Source of the DNA: Porticoccus sp.
Lineage (GTDB): Bacteria > Pseudomonadota > Gammaproteobacteria > Pseudomonadales > Porticoccaceae
Direction of reading: 5' to 3'
Assembly: GCA_002733125.1 (NCBI GenBank)
Contig: NVUM01000016.1
Location: forward strand, 22,849 to 57,007
DNA: 34,159 bases
Positions 8,241 through 15,854 of the stretch are shown piece after piece (the first letter of the stretch is position 1; each line of letters begins with the position of its first letter). Made by a program: the position numbers and the translations under genes. The notes under the pieces are model-generated. The model did no database searches, was not told where the DNA came from, and saw nothing but the letters and a program-made list of their open reading frames with translations.

Positions 8241-8660
8241 TCAGCCAGAATGGATTTCGTAACTGTGGGTGATTTCGACGCCACCCCTTGTCAGCATGAT
8301 AGACGCGGAGCAGTATTTCTCTGCGGACAGTTTTACCGCGTTACTCACCAGATTGTCTTTCAAGCCCCGACCGGTGACCACGAAGTGGATGTGTATGCTG
8401 GTGAAAACTGCGGGTACTGTATCTGCGCGCTGCGCATCAATTTCTGCCACACAACCCGTCACATCCTGACGGCTCTTCTTGAGAATATGCACCACATCGA
8501 ACGATGAACATCCCCCCATACCGCAGAGGACCATTTCCATGGGGCGGGCGCCCTGATTCGTGCCACCGTGATCCGGAGGACCATCCATTACGATCTGATG
8601 ACCTGACTCTGTTTCTGCGGTGAATTTTACATCGCCACCCCAGATGACTTTTGCTTTCAT
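8241..8660 (-). CDS. yhfA: OsmC-family protein YhfA
   Basis: OsmC/Ohr-fold protein of 139 aa, closest in my memory to E. coli YhfA, which is also the divergent neighbour of crp. Shared features are SGHQIVMDG, the PMEMVLCGMGGCSSFDVVHILK block with the first conserved cysteine, the IHFVVTGRGLKDN segment and the second cysteine in LSAEKYCSASIML. The two cysteines fit a thiol-based peroxidase-like site, although YhfA's substrate is not established. ATG 8660 is preferred over an upstream TTG at 8672. It shares a 110-bp regulatory region with crp. Confidence 0.9.
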   Translation of the reverse strand: MKAKVIWGGDVKFTAETESGHQIVMDGPPDHGGTNQGARPMEMVLCGMGGCSSFDVVHILKKSRQDVTGCVAEIDAQRADTVPAVFTSIHIHFVVTGRGLKDNLVSNAVKLSAEKYCSASIMLTRGGVEITHSYEIHSG

Positions 8661-8733
8661 GACGACACTCAATCCAAAAAGTGCCGAAAGGCTAACATAA
8701 TTGATGTGCCTTTACTCCTAGAATCAACTGACC

Positions 8734-8749
8734 AAACGCACATGCGTTT
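8734..8749. promoter_or_regulatory. Palindrome AAACGCA-CA-TGCGTTT upstream of crp
   Basis: A perfect 7+2+7 inverted repeat in the yhfA-crp intergenic region, ending 7 bp before the crp Shine-Dalgarno sequence. It does not fit the CRP site (TGTGA-N6-TCACA). It could be an operator or a leader hairpin, and there is no T-run for a terminator. Confidence 0.5.
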
Positions 8750-8770
8750 CGCAATGAGGAGCAGCGGGTG

Positions 8771-9490
8771 ATGAAAAATTCTAACTTGGACAGCGAGGCG
8801 TTTGTGCCCATAATGGGTGCTCTGTTCGAAAAACCTCACCCTGAGGAGGAAACCAAGTTGGCTCCTGCACCCATCACACCCCACATGCCAAACGCGGAAG
8901 AGTTCCTGGCTCACTGCCACCGCAGAAAATATCCAGCAAAAAGCACCATCATTTACGCCGGCGATGAGGGCGATACCCTCTCCTACATCGTCAAGGGTTC
9001 TGTCACCGTCCTGATTGAAGACGACGATGGTCGCGAGATGATTGTGGCCTACCTCAATGAAGGTGATTTTTTTGGTGAAATGGGGCTGTTCAAGCAGCCG
9101 GATCGAAGTGCCTGGATTCGCGCGAAAACAGAGTGTGAAGTCGGTGAAATCAGTTACGGCAAGTTTCAGGAGCTGTCCAGACAGCGCCCGGAATTTCTGT
9201 TTGCCATCGGCGTGCAACTGGCCAAGCGCCTGCGCGATACCACCCGCAAAGTGGGCGATCTCGCCTTTCTGGATGTTACCGGTCGCGTGGCACGCACACT
9301 GCTGGATCTGTGCAAGGAGCCCGATGCCATGACCCACCCCAATGGCATGCAGATCAAGATCACTCGCCAGGAAATCGGAAGAATTGTCGGCTGCTCCCGG
9401 GAAATGGTTGGCCGGGTACTGAAAACCCTTGAGGACCAGGGATTGGTGTCGGTGAAAGGAAAAACCATGGTCGTGTTTGGCACCCGCTAA
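8771..9490 (+). CDS. crp: cAMP-activated global regulator Crp/Vfr
   Basis: cAMP receptor protein. The cyclic-nucleotide pocket [10 protein letters not shown]...DRSAWIRAK (Arg-Ser pair for the cAMP phosphate) and the C-helix [20 protein letters not shown] (Thr-Thr, as in Vfr) are present. So is the [22 protein letters not shown] with the C terminus [10 protein letters not shown]. At 239 aa it is about 25-30 residues longer than E. coli CRP because of a polar N-terminal extension. ATG 8771 is chosen over GTG 8768 because GAGGAG at 8756-8761 is 9 nt upstream. The setting beside yhfA and trpGDC matches Pseudomonas vfr. Confidence 0.95.
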   Translation: MKNSNLDSEAFVPIMGALFEKPHPEEETKLAPAPITPHMPNAEEFLAHCHRRKYPAKSTIIYAGDEGDTLSYIVKGSVTVLIEDDDGREMIVAYLNEGDFFGEMGLFKQPDRSAWIRAKTECEVGEISYGKFQELSRQRPEFLFAIGVQLAKRLRDTTRKVGDLAFLDVTGRVARTLLDLCKEPDAMTHPNGMQIKITRQEIGRIVGCSREMVGRVLKTLEDQGLVSVKGKTMVVFGTR

Positions 9491-9506
9491 AACCGGCTAG
9501 CTGGTT
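9491..9506 (+). other. Hairpin directly after crp
   Basis: AACCGGC-TA-GCTGGTT starts at the base after the crp stop. The stem is 7 bp with one G-T pair and a very small loop, with no U-run after it. It may be a transcript-end or stability structure; its role is unproven. Confidence 0.3.
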
Positions 9507-9630
9507 GTATGAAAAAATTTTACCGGAGGACTTCCTGGCGCTCCCCCGGTCTAACACTGCTCGTTACCTCTTGGCCCTGACAGAGCCCCAGCCTCCCTTA
9601 AACTGTCACCGACAGATACAAGGAAAGCCA

Positions 9631-10056
9631 ATGGAAAATACTGATATCCGCTATCCAGTTCCCGGCTCATGCCAGTGTGGAAAAGTCACCTATGAACTGC
9701 TGGCAGCACCCATCAAGGTGATCATTTGTCATTGCCGGGAATGCCAGAAGCTTTCCACCAGTGCCTTCAGTATAACGGCGATGGTGAACCGGGACGATTT
9801 AAGGATTAACGGGGAGATGCGAGCCTGGGAGCGGTTGGCGGAAAACGGCAATCGAAATTGCGCAACCTTTTGTCCGAATTGTGGCAACCGCATCTATCAT
9901 TTCAATCCGGCGCAACCGGACATTATCAAACTGAAGCCGGGAACCCTGTCCGACACCCGCATGATCCAACCCGTTATGCATGTCTGGACAAGTGAAAAAC
10001 AGGACTGGTACCAGATTCCGGAAGGCGTCGAGCAACACCAGAAACAACCCTGGTGA
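9631..10056 (+). CDS. GFA / CENP-V domain family protein
   Basis: 141-aa zinc protein of the GFA (glutathione-dependent formaldehyde-activating enzyme-like) family. Zinc ligands are visible: CQCGKVTYE at the N terminus, CHCRECQK in the middle and CPNCGNRIYH near residue 90. The ending MHVWTSEKQDWYQIP is typical. These proteins are often misnamed S-(hydroxymethyl)glutathione synthases; the true substrate is unknown for most. ATG 9631 has AGGA at 9620-9623. An upstream in-frame start at 9505 would add a low-complexity extension unlike the family. It lies 140 bp after crp and converges with trpC. Confidence 0.88.
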   Translation: MENTDIRYPVPGSCQCGKVTYELLAAPIKVIICHCRECQKLSTSAFSITAMVNRDDLRINGEMRAWERLAENGNRNCATFCPNCGNRIYHFNPAQPDIIKLKPGTLSDTRMIQPVMHVWTSEKQDWYQIPEGVEQHQKQPW

Positions 10057-10068
10057 CAGCGCTGGACC

Positions 10069-10878
10069 CTAATTAAACATTTCCAGCAATTTCAGGCCCG
10101 GCTCCCCGGCGCGCATAAACGTCTCACCTATCAGAAAGGCATTGACGTTATGCCCTCGCATGGCAGCTACATCATCAATGGAGACAATCCCGCTTTCCGT
10201 GATCACAATACGGTCATCGGGAATTTTTTCCAGCAACTGAAAAGTGGTCTCAAGGGTCGTCTCAAACGTTTTCAGATCGCGGTTATTGATACCAATCATG
10301 GGGTTCTCAATCAATAGCCCCCGATCGAGCTCCGCCGCATTGTGTACCTCAACCAACACATCCATGCCCAATTCCACAGCAATGCCGTGCAACTCTTCCA
10401 TCAGGGGCTGCTCAAGCGCGGCGACAATCAGCAGAATACAATCTGCACCCAGCACATAGGATTCGTAGACCTGATAGGGGTCAACAATAAAGTCCTTGCG
10501 CAGCACGGGCAAGCGGGTAGCCTCCCGGGCCATTTTGAGATACTCGTCGGCACCGAGAAAAAAGGCCTCCTCCGTGAGTACCGAAAGACAAGCTGCCCCG
10601 CCTTTTTCATAACTTCGCGCAATGCTCACCGGATCGAAATCTTCCCTGATAAGCCCCTTGCTGGGAGATGCTTTCTTTACCTCGGCAATCACCGCTGCAA
10701 GTTCCTGGTCAAGCTTGTGTTGCAATGCCGCGGAAAAACCGCGAATTTCACGCGGCTCCCGGCACTGCTCTCTGAGTTCGGCCATTGAAACTTTCGCCTT
10801 GCGACGAGCGACCGACTCGACCTTGTGATCGAGAATTTTTTTCAACACAGTCGGTGTATCAACAGCGGGGCTCATCAT
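10069..10878 (-). CDS. trpC: Indole-3-glycerol phosphate synthase TrpC
   Basis: Closes the indole ring in tryptophan synthesis. Single-domain TIM barrel of 269 aa (no fused TrpF). Active-site residues are seen in [11 protein letters not shown] (Glu66, Lys68) and VLRKDFIVD (Lys128), with [16 protein letters not shown] and FLIGETFMR downstream. The start is the first of two ATG codons at 10878; it overlaps the trpD stop by 4 nt (ATGA), which implies translational coupling. Last gene of trpGDC. Confidence 0.97.
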   Translation of the reverse strand: MMSPAVDTPTVLKKILDHKVESVARRKAKVSMAELREQCREPREIRGFSAALQHKLDQELAAVIAEVKKASPSKGLIREDFDPVSIARSYEKGGAACLSVLTEEAFFLGADEYLKMAREATRLPVLRKDFIVDPYQVYESYVLGADCILLIVAALEQPLMEELHGIAVELGMDVLVEVHNAAELDRGLLIENPMIGINNRDLKTFETTLETTFQLLEKIPDDRIVITESGIVSIDDVAAMRGHNVNAFLIGETFMRAGEPGLKLLEMFN

Positions 10879-11906
10879 CTATCCAGCTCCTTTAGGCAGC
10901 GGGTGAAGGCTGCCAGGTCGTCCATCTTTGCTCTTGCCAGGCCGCTGCCCAGGGCGTCCTGTGCCAGACTGACACCTTCCGCCAGGTCTGCGGCGACTCC
11001 CGCCACATAAAGTGCCGCACCAGCATTCAGGGCCACCATATCGGATGCAACCCCACCTTTTTTGGATAGTGCACATTTCACCATTTCCAGGCTGTCTTTG
11101 GCATCGTTGACCTTCAGACTGTCCAGCGTTCCTCGCTGCAAACCGAAAACCTCCGGGCCGATCCTGTATTCGACAATCTCTCCATCCTTCAACTCGGCCA
11201 CCAGGGTATCGGCGGCAATACTGATTTCATCGAGTCCGTCTTCAGCGTGGACCACCAGCACATGCCTGGCACCCAGCTCACGCATTACCTCAGCCACCGG
11301 TTTCAACCAATGGCTGTCGTACACACCCAACAACATATTCGGCACTCGAGCCGGATTGGTCAGGGGGCCGAGCAGATTGAATATGGTCCTCACGCCAAGC
11401 TCACGCCTGGGACCGACAGCATACTTCATGGCACTGTGATGGTTCACCGCAAACATAAAACCGATGCCAACCTCTTCAACGCAGAGCGCCACCTGCCCGG
11501 GGGAAAGATCAAGCTGCACCCCTGCACATTCCAGCAGATCGGCACTGCCGCTTTTGCTGCTCACCGAGCGGTTGCCATGCTTGGCCACCCGCGCACCGGC
11601 CGCCGCCGCCACAAAACTGCTGGCAGTGGAGACATTGAAGATGCCGGCACTGTCGCCGCCGGTGCCGACAATATCGACAAGAAAATCACCGGTTATCGCA
11701 ACTGGCGTTGCCAGCTCACGCATCACCTGCGCAGCGCCGGTTATTTCTGCAACCGACTCCCCTTTCATGCGCAGTCCCACCAGAAAACCGCCGATTTGAG
11801 CGGCCGTGGCACCACCGGTCATGATCTGCTGCATCACCGCTCTCATCTCGCCGCTATCGAGATCCCGACGCTCAAGGATACTGGCTATGGCTTGCTGTAT
11901 ATCCAT
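10875..11906 (-). CDS. trpD: Anthranilate phosphoribosyltransferase TrpD
   Basis: Transfers phosphoribosyl to anthranilate. The helical N-terminal domain is followed by the PRPP-binding [14 protein letters not shown], the [18 protein letters not shown] segment and the [12 protein letters not shown] loop. Length 343 aa is standard for the monofunctional enzyme. It starts 6 nt after trpG and overlaps trpC by 4 nt, so the three genes form one operon. Confidence 0.97.
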   Translation of the reverse strand: MDIQQAIASILERRDLDSGEMRAVMQQIMTGGATAAQIGGFLVGLRMKGESVAEITGAAQVMRELATPVAITGDFLVDIVGTGGDSAGIFNVSTASSFVAAAAGARVAKHGNRSVSSKSGSADLLECAGVQLDLSPGQVALCVEEVGIGFMFAVNHHSAMKYAVGPRRELGVRTIFNLLGPLTNPARVPNMLLGVYDSHWLKPVAEVMRELGARHVLVVHAEDGLDEISIAADTLVAELKDGEIVEYRIGPEVFGLQRGTLDSLKVNDAKDSLEMVKCALSKKGGVASDMVALNAGAALYVAGVAADLAEGVSLAQDALGSGLARAKMDDLAAFTRCLKELDR

Positions 11907-11912
11907 CTTCTG

Positions 11913-12491
11913 TCAGCCCTGGAGAAAGTTTTGCAGCAGGTCGTGACCGTGCTCGGTGAGAATGGATTCCGGATGGAACTGCACCCCTTCCAGTGCATAG
12001 TCGCGGTGTCGCAGGCCCATGATTTCATCCACCTGCCCATCTTCGGTCCGCGTCCACGCAGTAATCTCGAAGCAATCCGGCAGCGTCTCGCGTTCCACCA
12101 CCAGCGAGTGGTAGCGCGTGGCCTCGAGAGGATTGGACAGGCCCCGAAATACCCCGGTGTCCGCATGGTAAATAGACGAGGTTTTACCGTGCATCACCTG
12201 TCGCGCACGCACCACTCTGGCACCAAAAGCCTGACCAATACTCTGATGGCCCAGACAGATACCCAAAATTGGAATTTTACCGGCAAAGGTTTTTACCAGC
12301 GCCACAGAAATACCCGCTTCATTGGGGGTACAGGGGCCGGGAGAGATCACGATTTTTTCCGGCGCCAGGGCTTCCACCTCGGCAATGGTGATTTCATCGT
12401 TGCGAAATACCTGCACGTCCGCCTTCAGCTCACCGAGGTACTGGACCACGTTGTAGGTGAAGGAGTCGTAATTATCGATCATGAGTATCAT
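11913..12491 (-). CDS. trpG: Anthranilate synthase component II TrpG (glutamine amidotransferase)
   Basis: Class I glutamine amidotransferase supplying ammonia to Trp[12 protein letters not shown], the oxyanion loop [11 protein letters not shown], the nucleophile Cys79 in [14 protein letters not shown] and the His-Glu pair in QFHPESILT are all present in 192 aa. Start ATG 12491; an internal ATG at 12482 is also possible. It could also serve folate synthesis as PabA, as in several gammaproteobacteria, but the trpDC context supports TrpG. A leader of about 250 nt precedes it. Confidence 0.95.
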   Translation of the reverse strand: MILMIDNYDSFTYNVVQYLGELKADVQVFRNDEITIAEVEALAPEKIVISPGPCTPNEAGISVALVKTFAGKIPILGICLGHQSIGQAFGARVVRARQVMHGKTSSIYHADTGVFRGLSNPLEATRYHSLVVERETLPDCFEITAWTRTEDGQVDEIMGLRHRDYALEGVQFHPESILTEHGHDLLQNFLQG

Positions 12492-12626
12492 GGAGACGAA
12501 TATCTCTTTATTTTCAAAATGTTATGTCCATTTAACACGTTTTATTTATCGTTTGCAGCCGATCACAGCACGGCTGTTTGGATCAGTGGCAAAGTGCGAT
12601 GAGAGTCCACAGCCACCTCTTTTACC

Positions 12627-12642
12627 GCTCTCTACCGAGAGC
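12627..12642 (-). promoter_or_regulatory. Hairpin overlapping the leader-peptide stop, trpG leader
   Basis: Perfect 6-bp stem GCTCTC / GAGAGC with a 4-nt loop, read on the minus strand just after the two Trp codons and covering the leader-peptide stop. A second stem, CAGCCG / CGGCTG with a 9-nt loop (12556-12576), lies further down the leader. Neither has a U-run, so control by classical termination is not shown. Confidence 0.4.
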
Positions 12643-12682
12643 ACCACCACAATGTATGGTTGATCGACACGGGGCGGGGCAC
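12632..12682 (-). CDS. Candidate Trp leader peptide upstream of trpGDC
   Basis: Minus-strand mini-ORF in the trpG leader. From GTG 12682 it encodes 16 residues, MPRPVSINHTLWWCSR; from GTG 12670, 12 residues. Two tandem Trp codons sit near the end, just before a hairpin, as in classical trp leader peptides. The Shine-Dalgarno signal is weak (AGG close to GTG 12682). The initiator codons are GTG. Attenuation of trpE and trpGDC has been described in Pseudomonas putida, as I recall, which makes this reading plausible. Confidence 0.4.
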   Translation of the reverse strand: MPRPVSINHTLWWCSR

Positions 12683-12748
12683 AGACCTGAATCAGGTTAA
12701 TCGGGCAACCGGGGAAGACACCCTTGCAACCGGCCTCGCAAAACGCCC

Positions 12749-12760
12749 GCGATTATAGCA
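12749..12760 (-). promoter_or_regulatory. Extended -10 promoter for trpGDC
   Basis: The minus strand reads TGCTATAAT, a perfect -10 with TG extension (hexamer at 12752-12757). No good -35 is present at 17 nt. Transcription would begin near 12745 and give a leader of about 250 nt before trpG. A palindrome ACCTGA-a-TCAGGT lies within this leader at 12685-12697. Confidence 0.6.
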
Positions 12761-12955
12761 CGGCCAGGCTCTTGACCGTCTACGGACGTTCCCTCTGCTA
12801 CGCAACGTCACCCCAACGAGAACCGGCCTTTGGTCATCGATATTACGGTAGCGGGGTAGTCCCACCTGGGATGACTATAAAAATAGTGGGGCCACCGTCT
12901 GATCAACCCACATAACCTCAAAGCACATGACATAAAAGCAAATAACGAAAACGGG
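12761..12955. other. Non-coding junction between trpG promoter and ars promoter
   Basis: About 195 bp without a credible gene. It contains an imperfect inverted repeat around 12857-12877 (TAGTC...GACTA with inner CCCA/TGGG). If the arsenic block was inserted between trpG and trpE, its left end should lie here. I saw no insertion-sequence end, integrase site or tRNA fragment. Confidence 0.4.
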
Positions 12956-12999
12956 TTGACCACTGACATATGCAGCCATAATATATGATTATTCGAATA
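12956..12999 (+). promoter_or_regulatory. ars operon promoter and ArsR operator
   Basis: -35 TTGACC (12956-12961), 17-nt spacer, -10 TAATAT (12979-12984). Immediately downstream is the palindrome TATTCGAATA (12990-12999) in an AT-rich stretch, placed over the expected transcription start. ArsR/SmtB repressors bind AT-rich dyads of this type at the start site, so the operon is probably repressed by its first gene and released by As(III). Confidence 0.65.
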
Positions 13000-13063
13000 T
13001 ACAAATGTTCAAGAATGGTTGGCCAAGCCAAACCATTCGCAGACCCTTAAGGAGCATGGCGTC

Positions 13064-13405
13064 ATGAAAGCTGACCAATTTTACAAATGCCTGGCAAACG
13101 AGACCCGGTTGCGCTGTTTGATGTTACTGCTCACCAGGGATGAGCTCTGTGTCTGTGATATTGCGGATGCCCTGGATGCTTCACAACCCATGACTTCCCG
13201 CCATCTGGCCCAGTTGCGCACCTGTAACCTGGTGAGCGATCACCGGAAAGGGCAGTGGGTTTACTACAGGCTCCATGCCGGACTGCAATCGTGGCAACGG
13301 GAGGTGCTGGCCACTACACAGGAAGGGCTCGGGACAGAAGCCCCCTATGGAGAGGACTTGTCCCGCCTTCAGGCTATTGAGCGACAGAACAGGGGCTGTT
13401 GCTGA
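13064..13405 (+). CDS. arsR: Arsenical-resistance repressor ArsR
   Basis: ArsR/SmtB winged-helix repressor of 113 aa. The As(III)-sensing motif ELCVCDIADALD holds Cys29 and Cys31 at the start of the DNA-binding helices, as in E. coli ArsR, and DASQPMTSRHLAQLR is the recognition helix. A C-terminal Cys-Cys (RGCC) could add a third ligand. ATG 13064 has GGAG at 13051-13054 with 9-nt spacing; the TTG at 13019 is less likely because it falls in the leader. First gene of an eight-gene plus-strand operon. Confidence 0.93.
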   Translation: MKADQFYKCLANETRLRCLMLLLTRDELCVCDIADALDASQPMTSRHLAQLRTCNLVSDHRKGQWVYYRLHAGLQSWQREVLATTQEGLGTEAPYGEDLSRLQAIERQNRGCC

Positions 13406-13504
13406 GAGTTAACCGCTAAAAGTTACTGATTGGCCGCAGTCAGGTGCCAGCGACTGAGGCCTATAGCTACCGTTCACTGTTATCAAAAATTTCCGGAGTC
13501 GACT

Positions 13505-14521
13505 ATGAGCATCAAAATTGGTATCAATGGTTTTGGCCGCATGGGCCGTCTAGCATTGCGCGCAGCCTGGGACTGGCCCGAGCTCGAGTTTGTCCAGATC
13601 AACGACCCCGCCGGGGACGCGGCAACCCTGGCCCACTTGCTCACCTTCGATTCTGTTCACGGCCGCTGGTATCACGAGGCCAACGCTGAGGACAACGCCA
13701 TTGTGGTGGACGGGCAGCGCGTAGCCACCAGCCGTAACACCCGTATCGAAGACACCGACTGGTCGGGCTGTGACCTGATCATTGAAGCCAGCGGCAAAAT
13801 GAAAAAAACCGACGTCCTCGATGCGTACCTGGTCCAGGGTGTCAAACGGGTGGTGGTCACCGCACCGGTAAAAGAGCCGGAGGCGCTGAATGTGGTGATG
13901 GGTGTGAACGATCACCTCTACGACCCGGACCGGCACCGGATCGTCACAGCGGCCTCCTGCACCACCAACTGTCTTGCCCCGGTGGTCAAGGTCATCCACG
14001 AACATCTGGGTATTCGCCACGGCAGCATGACCACTATCCATGACCTGACCAACACCCAGACCATTCTCGACGCCCCCCACAAGGATCTGCGCCGGGCCCG
14101 GGCCTGCGGTATGAGCCTGATCCCCACCACCACCGGTTCGGCGACAGCCATCACCGAGATTTTCCCCGAGCTGAAGGGGCGGCTTAACGGTCACGCGGTT
14201 CGGGTTCCCCTGGCCAATGCCTCGTTGACCGACTGTGTGTTCGAGGTGGAGACACCGACCACGGCCGAGGCCGTCAATCAGTTGCTCAAGGCGGCCGCTG
14301 AGTCAGGTCCTCTGAAAGACATTATGGGCTACGAGGAACGGCCGCTGGTGTCCATCGACTACAAGACCGACCCGCGCTCCAGCATCATTGATGCGCTGTC
14401 CACCATGGTGATCAACGACACTCAGGTGAAAATTTACACCTGGTATGACAACGAATGGGGCTACGCCAACCGGACCGCCGAGCTGGCACTGAAAGTCGGG
14501 CGCTCGGACCAAAGCACCTAG
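13505..14521 (+). CDS. Glyceraldehyde-3-phosphate dehydrogenase, ArsJ-associated
   Basis: 338-aa GAPDH with the NAD-binding [10 protein letters not shown], the catalytic Cys152 in ASCTTNC and the partner histidine in [10 protein letters not shown]. In arsJ operons this enzyme uses arsenate in place of phosphate and makes 1-arseno-3-phosphoglycerate, which ArsJ exports. Its place between arsR and arsJ supports that role over central glycolysis. ATG 13505 has GGAG 8 nt upstream. A GTG at 13430 would only extend it into the intergenic region. Confidence 0.92.
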   Translation: MSIKIGINGFGRMGRLALRAAWDWPELEFVQINDPAGDAATLAHLLTFDSVHGRWYHEANAEDNAIVVDGQRVATSRNTRIEDTDWSGCDLIIEASGKMKKTDVLDAYLVQGVKRVVVTAPVKEPEALNVVMGVNDHLYDPDRHRIVTAASCTTNCLAPVVKVIHEHLGIRHGSMTTIHDLTNTQTILDAPHKDLRRARACGMSLIPTTTGSATAITEIFPELKGRLNGHAVRVPLANASLTDCVFEVETPTTAEAVNQLLKAAAESGPLKDIMGYEERPLVSIDYKTDPRSSIIDALSTMVINDTQVKIYTWYDNEWGYANRTAELALKVGRSDQST

Positions 14522-14556
14522 AAACTAAAGAACCTAGAAACCAAAGCACTTATCAA
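14509..14556 (+). repeat. Tandem 16-bp repeat, three copies, at the GAPDH-arsJ junction
   Basis: Copies at 14509-14524 and 14525-14540 differ at two positions (CCAAAGCACCTAGAAA and CTAAAGAACCTAGAAA). A third at 14541-14556 starts CCAAAGCACTTA and then decays. The GAPDH stop codon TAG lies in the first copy. Copy-number change could alter the spacing to arsJ or add residues to GAPDH. Confidence 0.75.
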
Positions 14557-14585
14557 CCAAGCCACTTGGAAAAAGGCGCATAACC

Positions 14586-15854
14586 ATGCTGAGCCAACTC
14601 TCCCCGGCGATTCGTCAGTACCTGGTGGTGACCGGCAACTACTGGGCCTTCACACTGACTGACGGCGCCCTGCGCATGCTGGTGGTGCTGCACTTCCATG
14701 GGCTGGGTTACTCACCGCTGGAAATCGCGCTGCTGTTCCTGTTTTACGAGATTTTTGGCGTCATCACCAACCTGGTGGGGGGCTGGCTCGGCGCCCATCT
14801 CGGGCTCAATCGCACCATGAATTTCGGGCTGGCACTGCAGGTCGTCGCCCTGGCCATGTTGCTGGTACCGGCGGCAATGCTGACCGTACCCTGGGTGATG
14901 GCGGCCCAGGCCATGTCCGGCATCGCCAAGGACCTGAACAAGATGAGCGCCAAAAGCTCGATCAAGCTACTGGTGCCTGCCAATGCGCAGGGCCTGCTCT
15001 ATAAGTGGGTGGCGATCCTCACCGGTTCAAAAAATGCCCTCAAGGGCGCGGGGTTCTTCCTCGGCGGGGTGCTGCTGATGTGGCTGGGCTTTACCGGCGC
15101 CGTCGGGACCATGGCTGCGGTCCTGGCGCTGGTCTGGCTGGCAAGCATGGTCTTCCTGAAAAAAGATCTCGGCAAGGCAAGCAGCAAACCCAGGTTTCGC
15201 GATATTTTTTCCAAAAGCCGCGCCATCAACATTCTCTCCACTGCACGCATGCTGCTGTTCGGCGCCCGGGATGTCTGGTTCGTGGTGGCCCTGCCGGTAT
15301 TTCTGTCGCAAACCCTGGGCTGGAGCCACATGCAAACCGGTGGATTTCTGGCCCTCTGGGTCATTGGCTACGGCGCAGTGCAGGCAATCGCCCCGCGTAT
15401 TACCGGAAGGGACCGGGAGTCAGTGCCAGATGGCCGGTCGGCCACCCTCTGGGCAGCGGGTCTGGCTGTTTTGCCGGTATTGATTGCTCTGGGACTGGGG
15501 GTAACGGAGATGCATCCTGCCCTGATCCTGATTGGTGGCCTGCTGCTGTTCGGCGTCCTGTTCGCGGTCAACTCTTCGCTCCACAGTTACCTGATCGTCA
15601 GCTATGCTGGCAGTGACGGTGTGTCGCTGGATGTGGGCTTTTACTACATGGCCAACGCCATGGGACGGCTGATCGGCACGGTGCTCTCGGGCTGGGTCTT
15701 TCAGCTGGCCGGCCAGGGCGCAACCGGGCTGGCGGCCTGCCTGTGGATTTCCGGCGGCATGCTGGTTGCCACCGTGATCATTTCACTGGGCCTACCCAAA
15801 AGAGCACGCCCCGGATCGCAGGAACCCGAGCATCAGGAAAAAACACCGCAATGA
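14586..15854 (+). CDS. arsJ: Organoarsenical efflux MFS transporter ArsJ
   Basis: 422-aa major facilitator protein with about 10-12 hydrophobic helices. The N terminus (SPAIRQYLVVTGNYWAFTLT, then DGALRMLVVLHFH) is characteristic of ArsJ as I know it. It exports 1-arseno-3-phosphoglycerate, which then breaks down to arsenate outside. The adjacent GAPDH supplies the substrate. The last codons overlap the start of the next permease gene (ATGA at 15851-15854). Confidence 0.92.
   Translation: MLSQLSPAIRQYLVVTGNYWAFTLTDGALRMLVVLHFHGLGYSPLEIALLFLFYEIFGVITNLVGGWLGAHLGLNRTMNFGLALQVVALAMLLVPAAMLTVPWVMAAQAMSGIAKDLNKMSAKSSIKLLVPANAQGLLYKWVAILTGSKNALKGAGFFLGGVLLMWLGFTGAVGTMAAVLALVWLASMVFLKKDLGKASSKPRFRDIFSKSRAINILSTARMLLFGARDVWFVVALPVFLSQTLGWSHMQTGGFLALWVIGYGAVQAIAPRITGRDRESVPDGRSATLWAAGLAVLPVLIALGLGVTEMHPALILIGGLLLFGVLFAVNSSLHSYLIVSYAGSDGVSLDVGFYYMANAMGRLIGTVLSGWVFQLAGQGATGLAACLWISGGMLVATVIISLGLPKRARPGSQEPEHQEKTPQ

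Noticed and set aside
8079-8507. 142-codon plus-strand frame starting in small RNA 2
   Set aside because: It crosses an intrinsic terminator and is then the antisense of yhfA; no ribosome-binding site.
11247-12602. 451-codon plus-strand frame over trpD and trpG
   Set aside because: It lies opposite two unambiguous trp genes, is His/Gln-rich and has no recognisable domain.
12602-12630. Minus-strand frame with Trp-Leu-Trp codons in the trpG leader
   Set aside because: A TAA lies two codons before the first Trp codon and no start codon follows it, so it cannot be a leader peptide.
12557-12660. Possible cobalamin riboswitch because of GCCACTG on the minus strand
   Set aside because: The remaining B12-box elements are missing and trpG is not a B12-linked gene.
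12661-12720. Possible TPP riboswitch because of ACCTGAATCAGGTTAAT
   Set aside because: The THI-box signatures (CTGAGA and the ACCTGATCTGGGTTAAT core) are not present, and the nearby genes are trp and ars, not thiamine genes.
13019-13063. TTG 13019 as the arsR start
   Set aside because: It would add 15 residues not typical of ArsR; ATG 13064 has a GGAG at 9 nt.
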